NCBI GenBank assembly: GCA_914767715.1
Contig: OU612073.1
Span: 13,640,001 to 13,704,000 of the forward strand
DNA: 64,000 nt
From: Membranipora membranacea
Lineage: Eukaryota; Bryozoa; Gymnolaemata; Cheilostomatida; Membraniporidae
Direction: 5' to 3'
Every line of letters begins with the position of its first letter. Position 1 is the stretch's first letter. The translations under genes were made by a program, and so were the position numbers. The notes beneath the pieces were generated by a model that had not been told where the DNA came from, did not search any database, and saw only the letters and a list, made by a program, of their open reading frames with translations. Below are positions 11,256 through 23,400 of the stretch, piece after piece.

Positions 11256-14200
11256 ATGTTCAAGAAACCAAAAAGACACTTCAGACAGAGGAAGCTCACT
11301 GATGGGTCAGATGAAGAGAACTCTGAAGAGCATGCAGTCATAAATAATCAGAGTCAGAATGGAGCATCGGCTTCCAATTCCGCATCATCCAACTCTAACT
11401 CTAAGAAGAAGAAAAGTGGTGAACCTAAAGTGAAAAAACCTATTGCTGCTGTTAGCTTTGAAGATGAAGGAGAAGGTAGTTATATTAACTATGGCAAGAC
11501 ATATTTTAAAGAAACAGGCTCCAAAGTACCCAGGGAGGGTGTGCTAGCTACTGCTAGTTAGCATTTTATTCCACACTCACGTCACTGCAACAATCAATCA
11601 TCAATGACAAAGAAATGTATGACCAAAGTTTTGCACAACAATCCCTTAATTATTGATACATAAACAAAGTTCCTAATTTCATAATCTATCTGATATAGGT
11701 AGGCCACAATAGGCCTGTGTGTATATATAGTTACCCATCAACCTTCTTGCTGCTCGAATTTGCAACATGAAGCAGCTTTGGTTTGATAACGTTGTAGGCT
11801 AGCCCTAGCCTGGGCAGGCTGTCGTGACGGGGGTGGGTGGGGAGGGGATGACAGCCTGGTTGAATCCATTGGGTAAGAGAGGACGACTCATAAATGAATT
11901 GCAATAGTTGGGAATTCAGAATAAAATAAGAGTTGTCCGATTTTATTCTATGGTCTATTGATCATGTGAGCACAAAATAGAAATAGACTAAGTTGATGTC
12001 TGTATATCGAATTTAGTAAATAAATTTTCTCCACTCCAGCCAATGCTCCAGCCAGTCTCTTCTAGCTAAGCCTAAGTAAGTAGTAGTTTTACAAACAGTA
12101 TGACATGCCAAATAAACAGGAAATCACATGGGATAAGAAGAAGACCAAGGACTACTCCTTTTTCAAAATAAAAATGATATTTGTGTTAGTTAGCTCTTGA
12201 TCGTAAATTCAAATTTATGAAAATAGACAGGTCTGTGTCGTGGCCTTGAAGAGGTAAGACGGATTCAAGGCTATCCCCTCCCCGCCCACCCGACACAACA
12301 GCCTGCCCAGGCTAGGCTGACCCACTAGGCTCTGAACAACAATATTGGCATGAGTGAGTATGAGAGTATTTCTATGTCACCGATTACAGATGGTGAGACA
12401 TTCCAAGTGAAAAAATCAAGTAAGAGCCGTAAGCTGGTTAAAAGGCTGAAAAATGAGAAACGATATGAAGAGGAAGAAGATACTAAACAAGGCAACGCCA
12501 AAGAGAGCAGAGGAAAGGTAAGGTTCTGTCACCGATAATCCTCTTGTATGATAGTCAGACCAGCATTGTGCATGAAAATGAACGCTTCCTCAATTTCAAT
12601 TTGTAACAGTCAGTATTTCAAATACATCGGATGCCAAAACAATAGAGGTCAACAAGTTGCCTTGAACTATTTGTTATTTGTATACTTTCAAGCCAACCTC
12701 TATAAATGAATAAATATTATAACACCATTATTATAGGCTGCATCAGGCACAAGTATTGTGCTGAATGGTGACAGAGCTCTAGACATGGATCTGGACAGTG
12801 ACTGTGAGCCAGAGAGTGAAAACAAAGAGGAGGAGCCTAAACATGAATTCAGAACTATACTTGAGCGTAAGTTATCCACTTTTCTTGTCTATCTCTGATC
12901 TCTATCAAATACCAACTCATCATGTCTTTCTGTGGTAGTTAGCTACAGTCATTGCAAGACTATTTCAGGAATTTTCTGCCACTGTTCTTTGATGCAGGAA
13001 CTATAAATCAGATCAAAATTAAACCCTTCAACACAGCTGTTTAATACACGCAGTAAGAAATAAAAAGACCATAATGGTTTTATCACAGGTGGGATCATAC
13101 CAGATGCTAACCTGATACATTTAGCTCGTAAGAAGAGAGCCATGGCAAGAGAGCAGGGAGACTTTATACCACTAGACGATACAAAGAAGGTGGAGACTAC
13201 TCCTGTATCCACTCAGAGACTTATCAGGTACAAATATATATATATCTCTCTTTCTTTTCTTCTTTTGCTATTCTGCTAAAAGTATGGATATAAAAGATGG
13301 CTTGTAATGAAAAGAAATAAAATCTATAGGAAAAAAGCAAGGGAACAGCTAGATAGTCCAGTGACTAGATTAACAGCTGTCCCATAATAGGCATGTTTGA
13401 ATCATACTCTCCATATCAAAAACTTTATTGACACACATAGAATCATTATGATAAGCTGCTTCACCCACACTAATCTATTTGCCCTTCAAGACTTTAGAAA
13501 AAAGTAGAATTATCTTCTCCTGACCTAGTTTAGGCGTTCTAACTGTGCCGGAACAGCTGGTAGTAGCATTTCATTATCAACCACCTTCCCCGCCAAAAGT
13601 GATTGATAATGAGTTGCTATTACCAGCTATCCCGGCACAGTTTGAGCGCCTAAACTACTCTTGACCATGTGCAGGTGCGGTGACAGATTTATGTTCACTG
13701 CTACAATAAAATCCAATTAAAAATTAAATAAACTGATCATCCTATAATACATGTGTCATTTATATAATATGATAAACACCTTTGCACACAGAGATGATGA
13801 TAACGATATGGATGAGGATGATGATAGAGTGGACTTTACTCTGAATGCTGCCGAGAGAGAAAGGCAGCATATGAAGGATACATTCTTGGCAGCAGAGCAC
13901 GGATCTGATGAGGAGAGCGATCAGGAGAGAGACTGGGAGCGGCAGCAGATTAAGAAAGTCGTCGGAGGTCGAGCTGCGGCTGATCAGGTGATGTGCTTAC
14001 TTCGGCTGACTAGACACAAATATGTTGATGCTGTGTTTGCTGTGATCATTTTTAGGACTATCATATAGGCTTGTCTTGCTTATTAATTCTATGGTAGTCA
14101 CAATGATCATCTCAGCACTAAGATCGATACATGGCTGTCATGCATCTCTAAACACTTGAAGGCAACCCAGCAACCCTATAATCACTACCTTGTACCCATA

Positions 14201-17200
14201 TGCAAATATTGAAATTAAAGGAAAACTCATAGCATCGATGATGAGTATTTATAACGATGGTCATTCATATTATAATTTAATTTCAAGCTGGCCAAAACAC
14301 ATAATATACAATCTCTATTCTCTATTGACAGATACCTGTTGAGCCTGTAGAAGAATACAACAGTTACTACTCTATACATCCGTCACAGACAGGAGTCAGT
14401 GGTGGATACAGCGATTATACTGATAGGGATGACCTAAAACCCCTACCTGATACGCTCGGCATAGATCAAATTAAGAAATCACTCACCGAAAGGTTAATAT
14501 ATGCTTCATGTTGTCATGAGTAGCATAGCAGATTTTAGTAACATATCAGATCATGGATGATGTGTAATGAATTGTTCTCCCATTCTCAGTGATAAAATAT
14601 GATATTTTGAGTTTATTATATTAACTCTGGACCCATGGATAATATCTGTGTGGTTTTGTCATGACAGCGTTTAGTAACTTATCACATCATAGATTATGTG
14701 CAATAATGTTCTGACATTCTCAGTGATGTTCAAGTCACTTACACTTTTGACTGTATAAGTCTGACACACCGTGTATTGTATCATTGTTATCTCTGATACA
14801 CCATGTATTGTATCAATGTTATAAGTCTGATACACCATGTATTGTATCAATGTTATAAGTCTGATACACCATGTATTGTATCAATGTTATAAGTCTGATA
14901 CACCATGTATTGTATCAATGTTATAAGTCTGATACACCATGTATTGTATCAATGTTATAAGTCTGATACACCATGTATTGTATGTTCAGGTTAGAGAGTT
15001 TGAGTATGGTACATAGAGTACACACACAGGAGAGAGATAACGTACAGTCAGGATTAGCTCAGAGTAAGAGATCTACTGAGGAACTGGAAAATAAAACCTC
15101 AGATGGTCAGATATCTAAACTTAACGTCAAGTACACATTCATGCAGCAACTACGATCTTATGTCAGGGATGTACTCGACTGCTTCAATGAAAAAGTAAAT
15201 AATCTTCGTTATTTGCAGAAACAATGTCAATCACTTGCTCCGAAGCATATATTCAAGTGTGTCATCAGTAATTTTGGTGTATAATGCGAGAATGTTATCA
15301 GTGGCTGTGTGTGAACCAGGACTTGAAATCCGAGATATTATATTCTATGTGTTTATTGCTGTAAAACTGACTGTCAATGTATCAGGAATATCAGTGTACA
15401 CAATTTATGATATTGGCTGATGAAGCATACATCATAAAAAATGCTGTGTTCAATACTTGGTTCAAAACTGAATATTCTTCATCATGAATCCCCTACAACT
15501 CTGTATATTACATATATTGTGAATATTCTTTTATGGCATTTTCTGTTCTATTACAGTACACACGTCTTACAGAGCTGGATGAATCACTGATGTCCTTAGC
15601 TAAAATAAGATCAGAGAAACTGTGCAAGAGAAGACAAGATGATATAAGGGATGAAGCTAGTGATTGCGCCTCTATAAGTAGGGCAAGCTAACCCAGCTAA
15701 CTCTCCACCACCATTCTATTGTTTTAACTACAATCTAACTGATAATATTTAATATCATATTCACTCCAAACTTTGCCTATTAGATGTTACTTGATTTCTG
15801 AATCCAATTGCATGTCCCGTTATCTAATGCCCTTAAAGTTTTTAATATCAGTTTCCTTGATGATGAAACATGCAGGCTAACTTCATACAATGAGGTTTTA
15901 CCATTTTGGCATACGGCTGATGTCTTACCATCTTGTTATGTAACCGCATTAATAGTTGCCCTTCTTAGATAAAACTGTCAAGCATATCTCGAGCATTCTG
16001 AATATCACATATCTGTTTTCTTTAGGTAAACCAACACCTGAGCCTAACACCCCAGCTGAAAAGAGACAGCATGCAGTGAAGTTACGACGTATCGCTGACA
16101 GGGAGGCGCGTAGAACACGACGTCGACAAGCCCGGCAGAGGTCAGAGTACACAAAGGCGAATCATGATGATGGAATTTCTAGTGATGATGAGGAGAGTAA
16201 AAGTGATATAGTAAAATATCAGACCGATCGAGGTAAGACAAAATTAAATAACATTACTAATAATGTCCAACACTCAGTATTATTTTTGAAGTTTGTTTTA
16301 ATTCAGAGTTGTCTCCTCTCTGAACAATTGGTTCAAAGAGGGGACAACTTATTAATTAATATTTTAATAAATCCTTTATAATAAACAAAAATTTATCATA
16401 TCCATGATTGTATTTTTGCAATTACTCTGATACCATTCTGCATAAAGTTTAAATACGATGCCTGAGAGTGATTATTTGTACAAACAGAGAAGCAGCTGGC
16501 GGAATCGAGGACCCTGTTTGATGACGTTGTGGATGAGTTCTCCTCAGTCTCTCATATTCTCAACAAGTTTGAGGATTGGAAGGTGAATTACAGCAGTGAC
16601 TACAATGATGCTTACGTCGGTCTGTGTATACCCAAGCTGCTCTCCCCTCTCATCAAGCTGAGCCTACTCGACTGGAATCCCCTGCAGGTATGTACTGCAA
16701 CTGTAACCAAGTTAAGATGTCAGGTGTGACTCAAGTAACCATCAAGAAGTTCCAGTAAAAACATGCAGTTTTACTAAATTTCTGACCTCATGGAGGTTAG
16801 GAGACTAGGTGCATGGCTTCAAAATGATGGTAACATGAAGATAACACCAAAATGAAGGGAAATGTTACTTTTTGGACTTGGCAGTGTAGCCAAGCATTTA
16901 CTCCTCAATTGCACACCTGGTAACTGTCACCATGATTAAATAATAACAGGACTGTGTAAAAATTACTTAGTCCGTTGTTGTGCACCCCTTAAATCTTGGT
17001 ATCCTTTTAGAGTTTGTGTAGATCAGGGTACATCATCAATGGTTTGGATGATAAGATTGAATAGCTGGTGTTTTTCTGTAAATTCTCCGCAAAAAAACTT
17101 CATGATGGTTGAACAATGACTAACGATGTCTGCTGTTACTGTTGTCTGCTTGTAGGCCGATTGTACAGAATTAGCGTCAATGTCGTGGTATCGCTGTGTG

Positions 17201-19378
17201 GCCTTATTTGGTCACAAGCGATCCGCGTCAATGTTTGACTCGGCTGATCCTGATAATGAACTCATTCCTATGATAGTGGAAAAGGTATTAGTTCCTAAAT
17301 TAACAGGTATGACTTTATTAGTCAATTTGGACCCCGTGACCAACAACAAAATCACCAACATATCGGCCAATCATGGATAAACTAGTCCCTCTATGGATCT
17401 GACTCCGTTAATTATACTTAGATTGTTGAATCTTTCCTAATTACCCATAATATGTCCTTGGGTTTGCTATTCTTAGTTCTCCGATGAATGTTGTAGTACT
17501 TTATAGTACAGCTTTATCATGTATTGTTTTTCTGCACTCAGTTGCTGGTGGTCTGCACAATTAAATTTATCCATATAATGAAACAGTGGTATTTGTATGT
17601 CCAGTGACTGAATATCACTAGAAGCCAATGGATTTGGTTTCATAGTGCATGCATCATGATAAGATAAGAAAACATCACAGTTAGTAAGTCTGCTGAGCAT
17701 CAGTCAGGTGACAGACGTTAACCTAGCCTTGTTTCTCATCTAGGTTATGTTGATATGGTGTGGGACCCTGTCTCTACCAGCCAGACTAAGTCTCTTACTG
17801 GATTACTTCATGAGTTAGTAGAAGATTACCCCTCTCTGAATAGCAGTAGTAAGAACACAGCTACACTTCTGAAGGCCGTCGTACACAGAATTAATACTAG
17901 TCTGGATGAGGACACCTTCATGCCTCTCTATACTGCTGAGTAAGTGATCTGGTGATAACTCAATCCTTGAAAATTCTGCTCAAGATCAGAACGTCTTCAT
18001 TACTTACATGACATTGCACTGATGCTTGTAATAAGACCTCATACACGTATACCAAGATCAAGTTTGATTGAATTTGCCTGCGTTTTGGAGTTGCCCGCTT
18101 CAAACCGCGACACACCAGTAGAATGGGAATAACCGGAATGCGAACAAATTGGATCCTACTTTATCAACACTTGAAGCTGCGCATAAAACATCATTTCCAA
18201 AATCTCCATTTTATCCCTTATCTCTATATCAGCACATTTATTTCTCTACTTTACAGTTTGATAGCTAAGCACATAGAGGCTCGATCGTTCCTGCACAGAC
18301 AGATATGGCATAGTATAAAGCTGTATAAGAACATACTGAGGTTTTCTGGATTACTAAGCGACTCTAAGTTACGTAGTCTGGCTCTAGATAGCCTACTCAA
18401 CAGATACATCATGCTCGGCTTTCAGTGCTCTGGTACTGATAACTCTCTTAGACGTATCAAAGCTGTGAGTGTATATTGTCTTTATCGATATGGTTAAACT
18501 ACCACCTTCCTATATAGCTGAAGTGAAAATTGTAAACTCTGCTATGAAAGAAGCAATAAAACTGCGATATTCTAATTTCTCGAACGGAAAGATTGAAACC
18601 CTCTTGCATATCTAGCTTAAAATTTAAATAGATGTTGCTTCAAACAAATTACAGCTGATAAAAAAGCTATTTCTCAAGTTCGAAACATTGTCTCTTAAAT
18701 TCATCCGCTGCAGGTAACATTCAGGACACATTTCCATGTATAACTGAGAATGTAAAACATGTGAGAACATCAACCATCTTGTTGGTGTCTGATCATCCTC
18801 TTAGTGTGTACAGTTAGTCCTATATCACCTCATATTCACACACACACATATACACACATATATATCTTAATTACTGTTTGATTGACAGGTGACAGATGTG
18901 CTGCCAAGTCAGTGGTTAAAGTCTGCTACAGGAGATACTGTTATACCTGAGCTAGAGAATCTGTGTAGATATATGAAGTCATGTGCTGCTGCCTACCACT
19001 CAGCCGGTAATAGGTGAGAGATAAAATACTGTTATATATGATATATAATAGTAATAATATACTATTTTGGCTTGAAATTAAGTTGTTTGCATATGTATAA
19101 AATGTTTAGTATCAATGATGGTTAGCTAACATCTCTCATTGATAGAAGCTTGTCCCGACCTCGACCTAGAGAATGAACTTTAGTGGGTAGAAGCCATTGC
19201 AGCTCTTCCTCCCTTATCGTTATTCCCCTGTAAGATTGTATTGTAAATTATTAATCGATCATTATTGTATTATTGTAGAGATGATTTGAAAACCCTGCTG
19301 AAGATCTTTGTCAACATCCACGCACACAACCACGCCAAGTGGATGTCGGACGAGTACTCTCTTAGAATGCCAAAATAA
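11256..19378 (+). CDS. PAXBP1: PAXBP1/GCFC homologue, 15 exons, 828 aa
   Basis: Exons: 11256-11475, 12390-12517, 12737-12866, 13089-13227, 13792-13987, 14332-14492, 14990-15194, 15557-15677, 16026-16232, 16488-16687, 17156-17306, 17744-17939, 18257-18464, 18889-19013, 19279-19378; all phases close. The start MFKKPKRHFRQRK resembles the vertebrate N-terminus. Further matches are SFEDEGED..FQVKKSS (residues ~68-85), IIPDANLIHLARKKRAMARE (~162-181), KRRQDDIRDE (~418-427), RRIADREARRTRRRQAR (~452-468), and the GCFC domain over ~503-796 with DAYVGLCIPKLLSPLI, IVEKVLVPKLT, WDPVSTSQT and LDEDTFMPLY. PAXBP1 is a nuclear protein that in vertebrates links PAX3/7 to histone methyltransferase machinery; the family is also related to spliceosome-associated factors. 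Acidic and basic low-complexity stretches fill the N-terminal half, as in the family. The ATG at 11256 was chosen over an upstream in-frame TTG. Confidence 0.95.
11797..12325. mobile_element. ~530 bp element with ~70 bp GC-rich inverted ends
   Basis: Lies in intron 1 of the PAXBP1 homologue. The left arm (~11797-11872, with CCTAGCCTGGGCAGGCTG and GGTGGGTGGGGAGGGGAT) is the imperfect reverse complement of ~12258-12325. The middle is AT-rich and non-coding. This is the layout of a non-autonomous DNA transposon. I did not find a convincing target-site duplication. Confidence 0.7.
13527..13656. mobile_element. 130 bp inverted-repeat element (AGTTTAGGCG...CGCCTAAACT)
   Basis: Both arms (~55 bases each) carry GTGCCGG, AGCTGGTA and ATTATCAA blocks in reverse-complement order, so almost the whole element folds back. 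It sits in intron 4 of the PAXBP1 homologue. A half-copy is present at about 55836-55905, which supports a dispersed family. Confidence 0.75.
14761..14984. repeat. 34 bp tandem repeat, 7 copies, ending at a splice acceptor
   Basis: Copies start at about 14761, 14793, 14827, 14861, 14895, 14929 and 14963. The first two differ, and later ones are nearly identical, with a 34 bp unit beginning CTGATACACCATGTATTG. The last, partial copy runs to within about five bases of the acceptor of exon 14990-15194 of the PAXBP1 homologue, so the array supplies the presumed branch-point region. Confidence 0.95.
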
Positions 19379-20437
19379 CGCAATACAACTAAGCTGACGG
19401 CAAACTTGGGTTAATGTATATAGGATTTGTATGTGACCAGTTTAAGATTTTTATTAATGTGCCTCTTGGGTGGCGTTGTCACAAAGCTGGCAATTGATAA
19501 GCTGACATTTGATCTTAAAAACATCATCACTTGATGAGTTCAAGGGATGAAGCAGTATTGGTTGGTCATTTTGAAGGCCATTTCAGTTTCTCCTATGGAA
19601 ATACTGTTTCTATGTTATATCTATTGTATCCAGTTGTAAATACTGTCCTCATTTTAATGATAGGTAGTCACATACAGTGAGTTGAATAAAATCGTCATGG
19701 TCAACTAAGTCTTGGCTGATTTTGTCTGCTAACTTGCAACAGTTTTTGCAATTGCACCAATATTTGTATCACGAAAAACACACTTATTGGCTCGGATGTT
19801 CTCAATTAAGGGATACTTGTGAAGTACGACCACTGCACCACCAACCCTAGCCAAACATATTTTTGGGGTCTGACCATAAAATTTACCATCCAAGGACATA
19901 TTGGGGCTCAGTTCAATCTAGTGGATGAGTTGTTGTTCACCCGTTTTGTCATAGTTGTGTCCATGATTGTAGGATATACAAGACGACTATGATCTCCATT
20001 TCAATCGATAACAAATTTTTGAAAATTGTAAAATATATTCATAATCTTTATCACAGCTCGCTACTATACTAAACACTACAAGTACAATCAGTGACATAGA
20101 GACCTAGGGAATAGGAACATAAATAAAAGGTGATAGCTTCCATGATAAAGGAATAACAATGAATATGGCACATAAATAGAACATTCTCAAACAATGTCAG
20201 AATATGCATAGAAAAGAGAGTTTTTATATAGAGATAATGGAGCATTTTTGGTCATGATATTGCAACAAGACACATAGTATACCCTGTCTTTGGGTAAAAT
20301 ATATAAAAACCTGAGCTTCATTCTGTTGAGTTAGGGAGTTTCCCTTGCTTTGAACCTGTGTCAGATACGGTCACAAGTTGTCTGTCTCAAACCTTGTAGA
20401 GAAAAGGCTGTCGTCACGCTGAGGATTAGATCTCATC
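19379..20437. other. Convergent 3'-3' intergenic space
   Basis: About 1.06 kb between the stop of the PAXBP1 homologue and the stop of the VWA7-like gene, holding both 3' UTRs. Part of it (around 20040-20090) is copied at about 33180-33230 next to the VWA7-like pseudogene, which marks it as the 3' flank or UTR of that gene. No further gene is seen. Confidence 0.6.
19685..19690 (+). other. Polyadenylation signal AATAAA of the PAXBP1 homologue
   Basis: AATAAA lies about 307 bases after the TAA stop at 19376-19378. It is the first canonical signal downstream on this strand. Confidence 0.5.
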
Positions 20438-23400
20438 TCACAAACTAGTAATTGGAATCTCTGAATCCTGACTCACATTCATATACTTGTTCTCTTTACT
20501 TGAGTTTGGGTTTTTACAGTAGAAGTTATACAGTAAAATAACTGTAGCTACTGTTATAATTAATGTTGTTAGCACCAACAGGGTGACGACGAATGATAGA
20601 GTGAAATAACGTCCCATCTGCCCTGGCGGAGGCTTATATCTGTGGGATACTATAGAGACTTTTGATGTAGTTTTTAAACTATTTGGAATGTGTGATTTTT
20701 GGGAGTCTGTTACTGTATTGGTAGAGATGGTTGTACTATCACGTATCTGATTATCTGCACTAGGTGAAGTCTCTGCAGGTAGGGTCAGCTCTGTAGATAT
20801 AAGATTTTGAATTGTCTCCCTTGAAGAAGGTACAGGAGGCTTTTGAGTTGTGGGGCTAGGCCTTGTTTTGGTTGATGGAATAGTAGGGTCATTGAATACT
20901 TTTTTAGTAGTCGGTTTTGTGGTAGTACGTGTAGAAGTGGTAGGCCTGGTCGATGTAGTTGTTGGTGCGGTAGGTAGTGTTGTTGTTTGGTAAAACACAT
21001 GATCGGTTGATATAAACTGGAATGTATGTGCTGCATGAAACTCCACATAGTCATCTCCAAACCCTCTCACTAGTAGTGTCAAAGGCCTGCAAACATGGTT
21101 GATTCCATCTCATTAATGACATCAAACAATAAGATCGTTCAATGAAAGAGATTAGTCCCCTTTTAAGACAGGAGAGAACAACTATTGATTTGACAGTTTT
21201 TCATCCCTCAGATCTGGGAGGGTGAGATTTGTCTAGTGCTTGTAAAAGGGGGACTGCAACACATCTATAACTTTGCTATACAAATAGCGTCATTAAGATC
21301 AATATGACAGCTTATGCTGGACAATCTTCTCACTCTCAACTCACAATCCACTCTACTGTTGGTTTCTAAGATCAAAACCATAGCCTTTACCTGAATTCCT
21401 TATAAGATTCACCAAACTCCAGTTTAACCATGAATATCTCCCCGTGTGATGCTGAGTAGCTTGTGGGTGTGATGGTTACACCAGAGCTTCGAGAACTTGG
21501 GTATAAACTGAACGAGAAGTCAGCTCTGCTCTGCTTGTTTGTTATGCTGATTTCCAGGCTTGTACTGTTTGAAGGAAGGAGAGTGGGCGCATCTACACTG
21601 ATATGCTGCATATCCAGGTACTCCCTGATTGTGGTGTTGTAGTCTATTTCTGGTTGCAAAGTCATGTCTACATAATCAGGCTGAAATCATACCGATGTCT
21701 GCATTAACAATAATGGCTCTTCTTGTGCTTTCCTTATAAAATCCTGTCATTTGAACACAATTAACAAGCAGATCTCTTTCAGAATATAAGACACTGAATG
21801 AATATGCTAACATTTTTACAGATTACTTCATCAATTACTTTAATCAAAAACACCATTTAAAATAGACCAAGTTTCAGATATGTACAGTTTTACCTGTTGT
21901 ATATTAGAAAGCTCCTCGCTAACGTGTGTATATGGAACCTCGGATCTCTCAGCTTCATACATACATCTAACAAAATCTGTAGTACGTCGAGAGTCTCCGA
22001 CTGTTAGTGGTGTGATAGAAGAGTCCGTTGTTTCTACTACCACTCTTCCGATATCTAACACTGTAGGATAAAAGCAAGACACATAATATTAGTTCACTGT
22101 CTAGTCACTTATACGATTGTTAGAATACATTCAGTAGGTAGATTAAAATAATGAGCCAGGTTGTTCACCACAGCTCCAACATTTTCAGTTTACCGTTCAC
22201 ATTATGTCATTTGAGTGAGGCTTTTAATAGATTTGCTTGATGGTCAATTCCATAGACATAGACATGCGTTTTGTCTATGGCGGATTCATTACCTCTGATA
22301 GAAGAAGGGAATAGTTGTCTCCTCACGCCTTGTTGTACTGGGTACACGTGTACTGGTTTCGTCTCACTTCGTGTACTCACAGTGCATTGGTCTCTTATAG
22401 ACTTTGCGAGTCGCATATCCATTTTTAGTACTTCCCTACTGCGTGATGTAATATTCAGGATGGTGATATAGTCTGTAGAAAGCGCAATACGGGCGTCTAC
22501 ACTCCCACCCGGTAGTTTGTGTGACTCTTGTTTAGGTTTAAGGCAGTTGATTACCAGATACAAAGACTGTTGTGGTCCTATAGGTATCAGTACTTCACCA
22601 CTAGATATAGGCACGTAATGAGTTGTCTCCCATGTAGGTTTCAAATGTAACATTATATCCAATACTTCATATCCATACTTAATTATGAAAATGTCACCTC
22701 CTGTTGCTTTGCAGAGCCTCTCTAAAGCTTTAAGGTGATTTTCAGCTGCAGTTTGTCCTGTGCAGAAGGAATAAGAGCTTGTATTAAATTTTCAAATCTC
22801 AGGAATTCAAGACACAGTCAAGCACTGTTATTAAAAACATCCTGGTAAGGGAAAATGAGAACACTTCTGATTCTACCATGTAATCCAATATTCCCTTCTT
22901 TGTCCTCTTGTATAACTTACTTTGCATCAGCGTCGGCAAATTCTGTGTACTACTGTGTACTTGAGCAGACAAATGTGCCCTTGTTTTGATAAAAATAATA
23001 TTATAAAACAATTAACTACCTGCAGTGTTGTTATATACAAATACTGTCAGCCGTATATTTCTCTGATTCAGGACCTTCTTTATCACATCTTCATCCCAGG
23101 TATCTTCCAGACCAGTCTCTGCACACAAAAGATATAGCGTATGATGGGCGAAGTTGTCCTCTCACATCGGGTGGGGAGACAACTTTGATTTTTGGCGGAT
23201 CTTATGAAGAAAATTCATTCGGGAGGTTGGAATCACTTGCAAGATGGGCGAATGGGGGGGGGGGGGGGTGCTAACTCTTTTTGCAAATTTATAAGTGGCC
23301 TTTTTTTGTTCTACCACCATAGATTTTTAGTAATTAGAATGGCCATATATATCATTACTTACTTGTAACTATAACCAGATCTGAATGAGTGGGGAGCTCA

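Noticed and set aside
14761-14984. Regular repeat array that could be taken for CRISPR
   Set aside because: Copies are head-to-tail with no spacers, lie in an intron of an animal gene, and there are no cas genes.
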